Shown here: positions 1 through 10,652 of the stretch, piece by piece
Layout: each line of letters opens with the position of its first letter
Numbering within the stretch: the first letter of the stretch is position 1
DNA from: Hypholoma sublateritium FD-334 SS-4
Lineage: Eukaryota; Basidiomycota; Agaricomycetes; Agaricales; Strophariaceae
Length of the DNA stretch: 64,000 bases
Assembly: GCA_000827495.1 (NCBI GenBank)
Contig: KN817548.1
Location: 77,301-141,300, forward strand
Direction of reading: 5' to 3'
Program-made: the position numbers and the translations under genes
Notes under the pieces: model-generated
Database searches by the model: none
What the model saw: the letters and a program-made list of their open reading frames with translations, nothing else
Told to the model about the DNA's origin: nothing

Positions 1-284
1 GGTGTTTTCTTCAACGCAGTTATCGTGGAACGTCTCAGGGTTCTGGGTGGCCCTGTTACCAAGCAAGTGTCGGCGTCCTTGAACGTCGTGTAAGTATCAC
101 TACGCTACATACGCATAAAGGACAAAGCTCAAATCTTTCTTCCAGCGTCGAACAGGATCCCTCTATCCCCAAACCACCAACCTCGCCTATCCACGGATTC
201 TTTGATGGACGAAGGGTTATATCGCTCAATGAAGTTGTCGCGCAGAACCAGGTTACGAACACCATCCCGAGCACATCCTCTTGA
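1..284 (+). CDS. NTF2-like small protein, 3' part of a duplicated copy (5' end outside window)
   Basis: This is the second and third exon of a gene whose intact paralogue lies at 2842-3479. Exon 1-89 ends at a GTAAGT donor. The intron 90-145 ends in CCAG, and the last exon 146-284 closes at TGA 282-284. The peptide follows the paralogue almost residue for residue up to the motif NQVTNTIP. It then ends with STSS where the other copy continues for about ten more residues, so the C-terminal tails differ. The first base corresponds to base 3169 of the other copy. It may be a working gene whose 5' half lies to the left. Function is unknown beyond the NTF2/SnoaL-like fold I infer from length and the N-terminus of the paralogue. 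Confidence 0.6.
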   Translation, partial: CFLQRSYRGTSQGSGWPCYQASVGVLERRVSITTLHTHKGQSSNLSSSVEQDPSIPKPPTSPIHGFFDGRRVISLNEVVAQNQVTNTIPSTSS

Positions 285-529
285 GAAAAGCCAAGCTCGA
301 CGCGCGACGTATACGAGGATCAGTTCCAATGTAGGAAATGCATGTTGTAGTTGGAGTAAAGCAAATATGTTGTGATAGGGAAGAGTTTTGTGGGCCCCGG
401 TGACCAATTTCAGATATATTGCCAGCGAGATCTGCCCGAGAAACATTCGGTATCACCCCGCCGAGATAGAAAGTTGCAAGGCGGAGACGTCTCCGCCGTG
501 AGCAGATGCACATTATAAGGGCATTTGAT

Positions 530-1310
530 TTACTGGATGCTCTCTTCAGACTCAAGTACAAGATGTCGAACGTCTTGCTGTGATTCTCTCGCTGCTCGTC
601 TCGGTACCCTTGTGGTACTGTAAGTCGGGTTCAATAAATTTTGCGTGCTGTTGGCGTTCGCTCGGGGTACCAGCTTGAGCGAGACGCATGGGGAGGCACG
701 TCGTTGGCGGATGTGATTTCGGCTTCTACTAGACAATGCGAATGTCTCCGATAGCAAGATGTAGCGCACTCCCTAATCCGTCCAGGCTATAAAATCCCAT
801 CTATCATGAGTCGTGGTAAGTGACTATTGCGTCCTGCGTCTCACTAGCTTGAGACTGCTTACCTGAACGGATGCTGCCCACCATTTAGCCGGGTTTGTGG
901 GATTTGCATGTTCATAACGACCTATCTGTCTCGAAATATTCTTCACGTCCCAGCAGCCTTTTTCATATACAGTGTTTCCGGAACTGAACGTAGAGATAGA
1001 ACCGCCTGATTGTGTCTGGAGGTAGATCAGGGCGCAGGAGGTTGGACTATAATAGATTCATAAGCCGTGGCTCGACCAGCGATTCTACCTTCCTAGATCC
1101 ACGGAGATGGCATTGTTTTCGAAGAAAAGGTTTCGAGTCGGATCCTCTAGTTGCGTCGCGGAATAGATAACATATCAGCGGAAAGATGGCCACGATGGCC
1201 AAAATGCGTGGACAGTGGCAAGCGATTCAGGGGAGATAGGTGCTGCATACATCATGTCCGGGGCATGGACGATGAGCAAGCTGCGGTGACTTGTAATAAC
1301 TGTCAGAGTC
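530..1310 (-). pseudogene. Degenerate TAH18 fragment (flavodoxin to linker region)
   Basis: Read on the minus strand, 530-770 resembles the intact TAH18 exon 3: the phrases VSLKLVP and DVRHLELE recur as VSLKLVP and DVRHLVLE. Bases near 1255-1285 still match the start of TAH18 exon 1 (the region of LLIVYATE). Between them, pieces at 880-1060 match the flavodoxin exon. No continuous frame survives, and the start codon region runs into unrelated sequence. It is a broken copy lying downstream of a separate TAH18 3' fragment (1821-2415), so the gene order is scrambled. Confidence 0.6.
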
Positions 1311-1820
1311 CGAGATGGTTGGAAAAAACAAGGGCGTGGGAAATATGTGTCACCGGCCTGCGACGGATATACACGCCACCGTTCCGAAAACGTTTGAGAT
1401 TGCCCATTTACTGATTCAACGGTCACCACGCACGGTCTGTGTGGAGGGGTAGAAGCGGCACATTTTCCCCTCGGCCCCTGGACCGCAAGAGCGCACGCGA
1501 CGCGCCGTAGAAGCAGATGGCACCAGAGCAGCAAGCGTCCTTGGCTGGGGTTGACGTTGAACGTTGAACGTGCTTGTCAACAACATAGGGATCGAAAGGG
1601 TGGCGCGGATGAGGTTACCTTTACCGCAATTTGCGCACGCGGTGAGGGGATCGGCCTATGTGGCGGAGACGGACACACCCAATCAAAGAGTAAGCGAATG
1701 CTCGACAAAGCGGTGCCTAATTGAGGTGAATAGATAATACCGGATCCATGTCACTGGGAAGTGACGCTACGGTAGGTGCGCACTTTTGATTTGAAATACT
1801 ATTGACAGTAGGTCGTTAAG

Positions 1821-2415
1821 TCAACTCCAGCACTCCTCTATTAACCCTCCTTCCTTAACCATGGAGTTGACGAACTGAGTGGCCTCTTTGGCCGAGTGTC
1901 CACCATGCGACTTAACGGCAAATGCAATGACCTCTTTTACCGCAGTAGGCATCTTGTTTGACGACCTGTAGAAGATAGGATTAAAATTATTTGATTTCAA
2001 CGAGTCGAGTCCAGAACATACCCTGAAATAAGTACCCATGCATTTTGCTCCCCCACAAGTTTCCAGATGTTTTCCGCATCATCTCGCATAACATCTTGCA
2101 CGTACTTTCTTTTCTCTCCTTCTACTCCGTCGCGAGAATAAGCAGGTCGGTAAACGAGGTTCTCGTTCTCGATATATGCCTGCCACTCCCCGGCGTAGTG
2201 TTGGTCTTTAGAGGCAGATCGACACCCAAAGTAGAGGATATTATCTGATAACCATTATTTGACAATCTGTTTCGCAGATGACAAGAAAACGTACTTTTCG
2301 CTCCGTCTTTTATTCTCTCCTCAATAACTTATCGCATAGGTGCGATGCCTGTCCCTTGGCCGACAAATATCACCGGGGTATCCGTCTTGAGGTGGGAGCC
2401 GGATTAGTCAGTTCT
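1821..2415 (-). pseudogene. TAH18 3' fragment, broken duplicate
   Basis: Exon 8 and exon 7 of TAH18 and the start of exon 6 are preserved here, including the YFGC and LEECWS-type C-terminal stretch ending at TGA 1821-1823. Similarity to the intact gene stops near 2415, inside exon 6, after the NADPH-binding Gly-rich stretch. Nothing upstream supplies the FAD or flavodoxin domains, so this cannot encode a complete reductase. Differences from the intact copy (for example SHGG for THGG) suggest it is no longer under strict constraint. Confidence 0.75.
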
Positions 2416-2738
2416 TCACTATAATAATCTATAAGTAATTCAATGTATCTGCTGTTGAGTATGAGAACTCTTCTGTAGCCGTGAGTAATGGAATGGGCTC
2501 GGAAGAACAACTAGCGACAGAGCACGGTCAATTGAAGTAGCCGCGCATCTCAGAGTTGGATGTGATGAAACTCGCAGTACAGCGAAATGTACTAGTCAAA
2601 CTCCCGGATCAATAGTACATTTTACAGTCCTCCGAACTTCGAGGAGATTAAAGAATAATGTTGGAGCTGGAATGTGGCAATAACTGTGCATTGAAACATT
2701 AATAGATATTTTATGATCTCCACCTACCCATGAATGAG

Positions 2739-2747
2739 TATAAAAAA
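2739..2747 (+). promoter_or_regulatory. TATA box of the NTF2-like gene
   Basis: A clean TATAAAAAA stands about 95 bp upstream of the start codon at 2842, in otherwise AT-rich non-coding sequence. It suggests a strongly or inducibly expressed gene. Confidence 0.55.
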
Positions 2748-2841
2748 GGGGCCAACGTATGAACCAGGATTACGCCAAACACAAAGCTTATAGCTCGCAG
2801 TTCTACCCCACAGCCCTCTAACGTTGCTCTAGCTTTTTGAA

Positions 2842-3479
2842 ATGTCGACCAACATCGTCCTGCCAACCCTCACCCAGTGGGTCGAGAATCACATCACCGC
2901 GATCACCCAGTCACAGACGCAGGCCGACCTGCAGACCGCGGTCGATGCATTCCTCTCGAAGAACGCCACCATTATTGTAAACGGCGCCCAGATCTCGCAG
3001 GCGCANTTCGTGACGCAGCTCGCCGGGGAAAACTTCGATGAGCAAAGCGCAACCGTTACCTTCACAGCGTCTGTAGCTGTACCTGCCACTGCCGGGGACA
3101 ACTTCACCGTACGTGAATGNNTAGATTCTGAGATACTTGGCTCACGTTTGANACAGGCAGGCTCTGTCGGTGTTTTCTTCAACGCAGTTATCGTGGAACG
3201 TCTCAGGGTTCTGGGTGGCCCTGTTACCAAGCAAGTGTCGGCGTCCTTGAACGTCGTGTAAGTTTCACTGCGCTGCATGTGCATGAAGGACAAAGCTCAA
3301 ATCTTTCTTCCAGCGTTGAACAGGACCCCTCTATCCCCAAACCACCAACCTCGCCTATCCACGGATTTTTTGATGGACGAAGGGTTGTATCGCTCAACGA
3401 AGTTGTCGCGCAGAACCAGGTGACGAACACCATCCCTGCCAGCGTGTCTTCGTCAGTACACAGCAAAGGCGGGTTTTAG
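2842..3479 (+). CDS. Small NTF2/SnoaL-like protein
   Basis: Three exons, 2842-3108, 3157-3257 and 3314-3479, sum to 534 nt and encode 177 residues with one frame. Introns are GTACGT..ACAG (3109-3156) and GTAAGT..CCAG (3258-3313). The protein begins MSTNIVLPTLTQWVE, has no signal peptide and shows alternating strand-like hydrophobic segments (ATIIVNG, SATVTFTASV, GVFFNAVIVERLRV). This is typical of the small SnoaL/NTF2-like proteins that basidiomycetes carry in multiple copies. Catalytic residues and substrate cannot be named. Four ambiguous bases (3006, 3120, 3121, 3152) fall in the gene, one of them changing a codon. They are probably heterozygous or collapsed-duplicate positions, because an almost identical copy lies 3.2 kb to the left. 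The family assignment is inference. Confidence 0.7.
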
Positions 3480-3539
3480 CCATCTTTTGGCTGACTATTA
3501 AAGCTCGTGGGGAACGTCTTAGTGACCAGACGAATCATG

Positions 3540-4600
3540 ACTATGTGCAAAACCAAGCTCACCACACGACGTGTATGAGGACTAGTTCGACTTTAGGAAG
3601 TTTATGTTGTAGTTGAAGTGAAGCGAATATTTGTGATGAGGAAAGAGATTTGCGGGGCCCGATGACCAATTTCTGAGGTACATATCGCTAGTGTGTTCTG
3701 TCCGTCGCATCTTCGATAAGGTGGAATCAGTATCATCCTCTAATATTAAAAATTGAATGGAGGAGACGTCCCTGCAATGAGCAAAACCCACATCACGCAG
3801 GCATTCGGCTTACTGGAAAATGTGGCCACAACGGTCAAATTGCGCTGAAAATGGCAACCCATGCAAGTGACATAGGTGAAGCATCCACCACCTCCAGGCA
3901 ATTGACGATGAGCAAGCTACAGTCGTCGGTGATCGATTGATCGTTCAAGCGCAAGTTTTGGACTTAACCCTGACCTAACTCTGGCACCCGATGAGTGGTT
4001 GGAAAGAACAGGGGCGTGTGAATATACGTCACTGCCAAGCGGCGGAATTTATATCAGACTGTCGCCGACAAGTCCAAGAACAATCCGTTACCGGGACCGG
4101 CGATGTCAAAGGTCATTGATACAAAACGCATTGGGGGTATGCAATACCACCTCTGTCGCGCAATCCTTCTCTCATCTTCCGCACGCTCCTCCGTGGTCGC
4201 CACCCACTGTCTACGTGGCGAGTCCCAGCGCAACATGTCCCCCTCGGCCCACAAGAGCGCACGCGGCGCGCCATAGACGCAGCCTGAGATGGTGTAAGAT
4301 GGCACATCAGAGGGGCAACTTGAAGTGTCACGTAATATAGCACTGTTTGCTGGCATTGAAGGAGCTTGTTGATGACACTTGGCCAGAAAAAGTGGTTTGG
4401 ATGAGGCTACCTTTGCCGCGATTTGCGTATGCGGTGAGGGGATCGGTCTATGTGGCGGAGACGGGCACACACCCAAGCAAAGAGTAACTGAATGTTCGAC
4501 AAAGCGGCGCGTGGCAATCGAGGTGCATAAATAAATAATACCGGTTCCATGTCGAAGCGAAGCGAGGCTAAGGTAGGCGCGCATTTTTGATTTGGTGGAG
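3540..4600. repeat. Degenerate right-unit duplicate, no intact gene
   Basis: 3590-3930 matches 300-550 plus 1190-1300 of the left unit, including a remnant of the TAH18 start region near 3903-3925. 3990-4560 matches 1310-1740. Several stop codons interrupt all frames longer than about 170 codons, and the long minus-strand frame at 4054-4584 has no recognisable protein. I see no gene here. Confidence 0.5.
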
Positions 4601-4621
4601 TATTAACAGTATGTCGTCAAG

Positions 4622-6778
4622 TCAACTCCAGCATTCCTCTATTAATCTCCCTTCCTTGACCATGGTATTGACGTAATGAGTCGCCTCTTTGGCCGAGTGT
4701 CCACCATGCGTTTCAACAGCAAACGCAATGGCCTCTTTTACTGCAGCAGGCATCTTGTTTGACGACCTGTAGAAGATAGGATTAAAATTATCTGATTTCA
4801 ACGAGTCGAGTCCAGAACATACCCTGAAATAAGTACCCATGCATTTTGCTCTCCCACAAGTTTCCAGATGTTTTCCGCATCATCTCGCATAACATCTTGC
4901 ACGTACTTTCTTTTCTCTCCTTCTACTCCATCACGAGAGTAAGCAGGTCGGTAAACAAGGTTCTCGTTCTCGATATATGCCTGCCACTCCCCGGCGTAGT
5001 GCTGGTCTTTAGAGGCAGATCGACACCCAAAGTAGAGGATATTATCTGATAATCATTATTGAACAATCTGTTGGGCAGATGACAAAGGTCACTGATTGGA
5101 CGTAAAACGTACTTTTCGCCCCGCTTTTTATTCTCTCTTCGATAACTGATCGCATAGGTGCGATGCCTGTCCCTGGGCCGACACATATCACCGGGGTGTC
5201 CGTCTTGAGCGGGAGCCGGATTAGGCCCTTCTTAATGCCAACTTGGAGTGTTTCTCCCATTTTGAGTGTCGCCAAGTATGAAGTGCAGACCCCCTTTCTC
5301 GGCACCTTCAATTTTGTCCGGTATTTGACCATCGCAACACATAGGTGAATTTGATTTGGGTGTTTCTACGAAAATCAAAAATGAACGGGAATCTTCAAAG
5401 CGGTCGATATACCTCTTACCTTTATTGAACTCGCTATCGAGAATTCTCGGGGTCGTAGAGGGGGAAATACGTCGAAGATATAATCGAGGGGTATCTTGAC
5501 ATGTCGGAATTCACTCAAAATTTCTTGGATGGTCCTACGAACACGATAACAGTATTCATACAGTTCATCCTAGTTCATTTTAGTGGTATAATGAAGACTA
5601 CGGAGATATTTCGCTCACTGCACCAACGGGGGACAAGAATTCCTCCAGCTTTTCCTTTTCGAGTTCACTGGACGTGAAATGGGCAAGATATTTGAAAAAT
5701 GAACGGCGGGGAACGGCATTGAAGTCAAGGAAAGAAGAAAATAGTCTCCGCAGGGTAGCGACTTGAGGCAGGTGGTCCGGGAGAGACTGGTCTATGGCCA
5801 ATTGCTGAATTTCGAAAGTATCACCAGCGTGCTCGGTCCATCCCATCGTTGACAAGAACGAATCGACATCAGCCTCCGAAGCTAGCGGATGTATCACTGC
5901 CACGTCCCCGGGTTCGTACCTACAGCGTCGATGAGCAAACGTAGAGCAGCAAGGTAATTTTCTTACTGGATGCTGTCTTCGAATTCAAGTTCAAGATGTC
6001 GAACGTCTTGGTACCAATCTTCCGCTGTGATCCTCCGGTTCTGCTTCACGGTACCCTTGTGGTATTGTAAGTCGGTTTTCAATGGATCTTGCGCGTCGTC
6101 GACGATCGGTTGAGGTACTAGCTTGAGAGAGACGCGTGGTGGTGGCACATCGGTAGCGGGTATTATGTCGACTTCTGCAGGCAACGGGAACATTTCAAGC
6201 AGGGTTTTAACCACTCCATCTGTCCAAGGCTGTAAAGCGCCGTCTATCCTGACTCGTGTCAAGTGAGCACTGCGTCCCGTATTCCACCAGCTCGACATTG
6301 CTTACCCAAAAGGATGTTGCTCGTCCCCTTCGCCACGCTCGTAAAATTCGCAAGCTCCTAACGATTCCATCCTCCTTGAGAGCTTCTTCGCAGCCCAGCA
6401 GAATTTTTCATATGCAGTGTCTCCGAGACCGAATACTGAGAAATAGAGGTGTTCGAATGTGTCTGGGGGTAGATCAGAGCGGAGAAGGCTGGTCCAAAAC
6501 GGAGTCATAGACCGTGGCTCGACGCCCGAGCCGGTCGTCGACACTATGAAGACGACAACCTCTTCAGAGAGAAGATCTGGCTGCGCAAACTTTGGCTATC
6601 GTCTCCTGCCTTCAAAAAGTAGGCGACCTACCAGTGAAAAGGTGTCTATGTTGGCCACACGACATTGAAATGCAATGCGTCGACATTGGCGAGCGACATG
6701 ATCTGCAGCATCTTGCGCGTTTCCTGTCTCCGTGGCATAGACGATGAGCAAGCTGCGATCTTCTTCGGCACTTGACAT
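4622..6778 (-). CDS. TAH18: NADPH-dependent diflavin oxidoreductase Tah18/NDOR1
   Basis: Eight exons (6778-6632, 6580-6306, 6248-5967, 5919-5619, 5569-5420, 5365-5113, 5045-4823, 4766-4622) sum to 1776 nt, a 591-residue protein of the usual length. The flavodoxin domain (about residues 1-150) has YATETGNA and VSTTGSG for FMN binding. The FAD domain has RPREFSIASS (FAD-binding R-x-F-S-x-A-S). The NADPH domain has GPGTGIAPMRS and LYFGCRSASKDQHY. Tah18 passes electrons from NADPH to the Fe-S protein Dre2 in the cytosolic iron-sulphur assembly pathway. All introns are 47-67 nt with canonical ends and phases that agree. The gene is divergent from LCL3 across 182 bp, which must hold both promoters. 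The 3' end was duplicated to the left. Confidence 0.95.
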
Positions 6779-6960
6779 GGCCGTTTTGGAGTTATCAGAT
6801 AAGCTTAGCCACCACTCGAGTTGGGACGGCCTAGTTCGTGGGAAATACTACGTAAGTGCCGCCTGCAGTGCAACGCCATCATGGTTTCCTCGCGGCGGCC
6901 ACTCCTACGCGCACGACAGTCACCCGCCTACGATCTTTACCGACGCAACGCGACGTGAAG

Positions 6961-8162
6961 ATGCCTGACCGTCCCTGGCTCCCATGGTCAACGCCAGAGA
7001 AAAAGCCATCAAATACGCAAGAATCTGGCCGGTTATTCAGGGACCTGAAGGCACAATTTCATGAAATGTCGCCCCCTATGGCGGCTCTAACGACCTTTGC
7101 GCTGGGCGCAACGGCCGCCACAACGTCTGCTCTACTGTACAAGCGCTATGCCCGAAGGATAAAAAACAGCGATTGGATAACCCCTAAATTATTGACGCGT
7201 AAAAGGTGGCTGAAAGGTGTAGCTACTAGGTGAGTAATGCAATGGACTTCACCCTCCTGAAGGTTGACAATATTTGTGATAGCGTCGGAGATGGAGACAA
7301 CTTTCGGTTCTTTCACACTCCAACTTTTGGTGGGTACCTGTGGCCGATCAAATACAGGCGTATACCCACACTCCAAAAAGGTATGTGTTCCGGGCCATTG
7401 TATTTGTGCGTTGCGAAGGTTGGGCCTGACGGCTTCATACTTAGACCTGAAGGATGAAACTATACATGTCCGGATAGCTGGCGTCGACGCTCCAGAAGTA
7501 CCTATTGTTTGCCCTGTATTTCTCAATCATTCCCCATTCATGGTAATTCATCAAGGCAGCACATTTCGGGAAACCAGCGCAGCCATACGCCGCCGAATGC
7601 CTAGCATGGCTTCGTAGCACCATTCTTGGTAGGAAGGTTTATGTACAATTACTGAGGAAAGATCAGTACTCCCGAGTGGTGAGTGAGAAGGACTGTCGTG
7701 ACTGCTGTAACTAACCTCCGATACGCAGGTCGCTCAGGTTTACCTCGCACCTCGAATCCTTCCCGGCTTCCTTTTCCACGGAAAGAATATACCAGCTGAG
7801 ATGCTCAAGGCAGGCTGGGCGGTGACTTACGAACAGGTGCGCCGTTGCATTCATTTCACATCTACAATCAGTAACCAAATGACAGGCAGGTGCCGAATAT
7901 GGGCAATTGGGAAAGGAGGGCTATCTTCGGCTAGAAGCGCAAGCGAAGTGAGCGCGTGTTCATGTCCCCATGGTCTGAAACCTGAACCATATACAGAGCT
8001 GCACGGCGAGGAATGTGGAAAGATGGGAGGAATGTGGAGACTCCAGCGGAATACAAACGTCGACACGCTTCGGCGGCCTCCCTCGAAGAAGCTGAAGCAG
8101 CCAAACACCCGGTGCTCAGGAAAGCGCGGAAAAGCTGGCTGGGACGGCTTTTACCGCCATAA
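6961..8162 (+). CDS. LCL3: Probable endonuclease LCL3 (membrane-anchored staphylococcal-nuclease fold)
   Basis: Seven exons (6961-7229, 7283-7380, 7445-7497, 7556-7678, 7729-7836, 7886-7947, 7997-8162) give 292 residues. An N-terminal hydrophobic segment (about residues 40-60, [20 protein letters not shown]) should anchor it in the mitochondrial or another membrane. The SNase-like domain follows: [23 protein letters not shown] (the conserved Arg and the Asp of the active site), QYSRV and [14 protein letters not shown]. It closes with the family's RRGMW and TPAEYKRR motifs. Another in-frame ATG exists at 6856. I prefer 6961 because homologues start directly with a Pro-rich stretch, and because the longer form would use up most of the 182-bp divergent promoter shared with TAH18. 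The intron before 7556 uses a less usual AAG acceptor. Confidence 0.9.
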
Positions 8163-8427
8163 AATTTATACATCTGCTCGTTAATAAGGTACCTGTAATT
8201 GCCAGCGCGTTTGTAATGTTAGTGATGGTGATATTCGTTATTCACATTTTCAGGCAATCGTTTTGATTTTATCGCTCTGAGCGCAGTGATACTGTGCATG
8301 ACCCCGGGTCTAAAAATGTGATTTTGACGTAAATACCTGACACAGTACCCACAGAATATTCAGAAACTGGCCCTCAAGTGCATCTCTGACTGTCGTCAAT
8401 GTTCACGGTCATCCTTCATCTCTTGAA

Positions 8428-9673
8428 ATGTCGTCAAACTGGTCTCTGAAGTTGCCTGTTGAAGTTGTCGAATTTATCTTCAAGAGATTGTATTCAGACA
8501 ACTGCCAATCCCTCCGCAACTGTGCTCTAACTTGTCGTCCTTTTCTCCTTATCGCAAGAATATACCTTTTTCGCGACATCACTATATTTCTAGAACCTAC
8601 GCCGCCAGCTTCCGTCCAAGATCCTCCTGACAACCGACCTTCTCGACTTTTGTACTTCCTCGCCTTCGATGACCATGTAGCCGCCAACATAAGGACCCTA
8701 CGCCTCCAAAGAGCGGTGCCCACTTCGACGAACTCAAGAGAAGACAAGTGGGCTCCCACCATCGAAAACCTAGGTCGGATGCTCCCAAAGATGAATTCTC
8801 TCCTTCACCTATCTATTCATTCCTCTTTTCTATCTGACTGGACACTCGAAGACGACAAACTACACCAGATTCTTATGCAATTTTTGCTGCTCCCGGGTAT
8901 ACAGCACCTTGAACTATTTTACATGGCACTCTTCCAGCGAGAACTGCCCCACTTCCTCAAAATTCCGAAGGTGGCGCTCATTGGGACGTATCTCAAACAC
9001 GAAACTGAAATACCGCAAAAGAGGAGCGAGCCTATCGACAACGATACCTCTCTCTCGAGCACTCTTTTCAATCTCTGCGTAATGTTCAGAGCGCCTGAGA
9101 ACGCCGAAGACATGTATGCCGTCGCCCAGGGCGCTTCGCGGACTTTGAAGTCGCTAACCTGGCTGTCCAATCCGTCGTTCGGTACGTAATAGCCCTTGAT
9201 GGGATTGCCGACCTCTGACATGACGACACCGTCCTGCAGGCAGCCAGAATGCATGCTTACACATCCTCAATCTCCCCACATTCACTCTCCTGTCGCGCCT
9301 GGCAATCAGTCTCACTTTGCACAGCGAGGCTGCCCTGATGGAGCTGATAACGCTGCTTGGAAAGACAGGGGACGGCGAAAGTGCCATCGAAACCCTCGAA
9401 ATCATCTGCGATTATGAGCACTCGAGTGTTCCGGATGATGCTATGCTCTCGACGTGGAATTGGAGGGACCTCGACGAGCTTCTAGCAAGTAGCGCGTACG
9501 CGGATTTGCGGAAGATCAAAATTAGTGTCGCGCACCGCATCGATACCACAGGACGTGCTTCTTCGCGGAATGACAGGTACACCCAGTCAGAGACTGCATT
9601 GCTAGCTCTCTTCCAACGCTATCTTCCCAATGTCCATTCAAGTAAATTACTCGTCGCATACGGGGATGAGTGA
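8428..9673 (+). CDS. F-box domain protein
   Basis: Two exons, 8428-9181 and 9240-9673, joined by a 58-nt GTACGT..GCAG intron, encode 395 residues. Residues 7-50 (LKLPVEVVEFIFKRL, SLRNCALTCRPF, IYLFRDI) are a typical basidiomycete F-box, which would bind Skp1 in an SCF ubiquitin ligase. The rest is Leu-rich with repeated short helices (LLLPGIQHLELF, ILNLPTFTLLSRL) as in the LRR-like substrate domains of such proteins. The substrate cannot be inferred. These genes form large lineage-specific families in mushrooms, so one-to-one function should not be assumed. Confidence 0.85.
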
Positions 9674-10652
9674 ACACATGGGTACGATTATACTGCGATA
9701 AGACAGTGGTGAGATGCCATGACAGCAATAATTAAATTATGGTTCTCAATCACAGCATCATTTTGTACACTGCCAAAGTGCCACTGCCAATGTCATCCGG
9801 CTATACATATTTGGATTCGTGCATTAAGTCAAGGGAAAGCAGAGTACCTATGCGTGAACGCAATCGGTTAGAGTGTATTCTGAAGCGCATACACGCATAG
9901 GAGAACCTGCGTGCAGCCGTGCTTTTCAGTGGCCTGTACGGTAAGTCACGGCTCTGATCCAAGGTTGGCAGCAAGGATCTATTGGGTTGGCTTTGGAATA
10001 GAAACCCCTGATGGTGACCTCGACGAAGTACAACTTACGGAAATTGATGGAAAACCGCAAAGTCGGGATCGAGAGTGTAGTTATTGATGTGGCATTGTTT
10101 CTGATGGACTTGACCGTGAGATGCTGCGCGAGCAAAGCATTTAGCCCTTTCCCAGTGTCATTGAGACTCCAGGAGACCGTGCCAATGAGCTTGTCAGAGT
10201 ACGCGGCGGAGCATAATTTCAATAGAAACCATTTCAGTGGATTACTGGAAATAGTCATTGACATAAATATAGGGAACGTAGGAGTCTGCTCCTTTCTACG
10301 GGAAAATAGTAAAATACGACATGCAAATAATTTAATGCTGGAATAGCCAAGGAACAGCATAACCCGAGCTATAGATAGAATCACCACGGAGAATTATCTG
10401 TGCGCTCTGTACGTTTTTAAGAGACGCTATTCCAGAGTATAAGAAATTAGAGACGAGCAAGATAAGAAATTCACGAGGCCATGAGGCTGGGAGGTTTGAT
10501 CTGAATCCGGCAATTATTACCTAATGCGGAGAATGAAAGATGAATTCGGTTTGCTCTTTGTTTGCGCTGCTTTTGAACCTACCTCGACCTCACTCTACTT
10601 CCATGGACATACAACTACCATAACCTCCTATCACTGGAAAATCACGATCATA
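9674..10652. other. Intergenic stretch without a supported gene
   Basis: The strongest open frame is minus-strand 10387-9926 (153 codons), containing SWSLNDTGKGLNALLAQ and a hydrophobic N-terminus. A plus-strand frame overlaps it at 10011-10346. I find no splice partners or family motif for either, and a small degenerate gene is possible. The region 10400-10640 is the NCA2 upstream region, with no clear TATA box. Confidence 0.3.

Larger units (their letters stand above)
1..2430 (+). repeat. Left unit of a tandem segmental duplication (partner 3169-5240)
   Basis: Bases 1-285, 300-550, 1190-1700 and 1821-2400 find collinear counterparts at 3169-3430, 3590-3810, 3830-4500 and 4622-5230. The left unit keeps an extra 550-1150 segment, similar to the middle of TAH18, that the right unit has lost. 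The duplication therefore covered the NTF2-like gene, a TAH18 fragment and the TAH18 3' end. Indels later shortened each copy differently. Confidence 0.75.

Noticed and set aside
4054..4584. 176-codon minus-strand frame in the duplicated spacer
   Set aside because: The corresponding stretch of the left unit does not keep the frame, and the peptide has no recognisable features.
9926..10387. 153-codon minus-strand frame upstream of NCA2
   Set aside because: Some coding-like composition, but a similar-length frame overlaps it on the other strand and no family, splice site or start context supports it.
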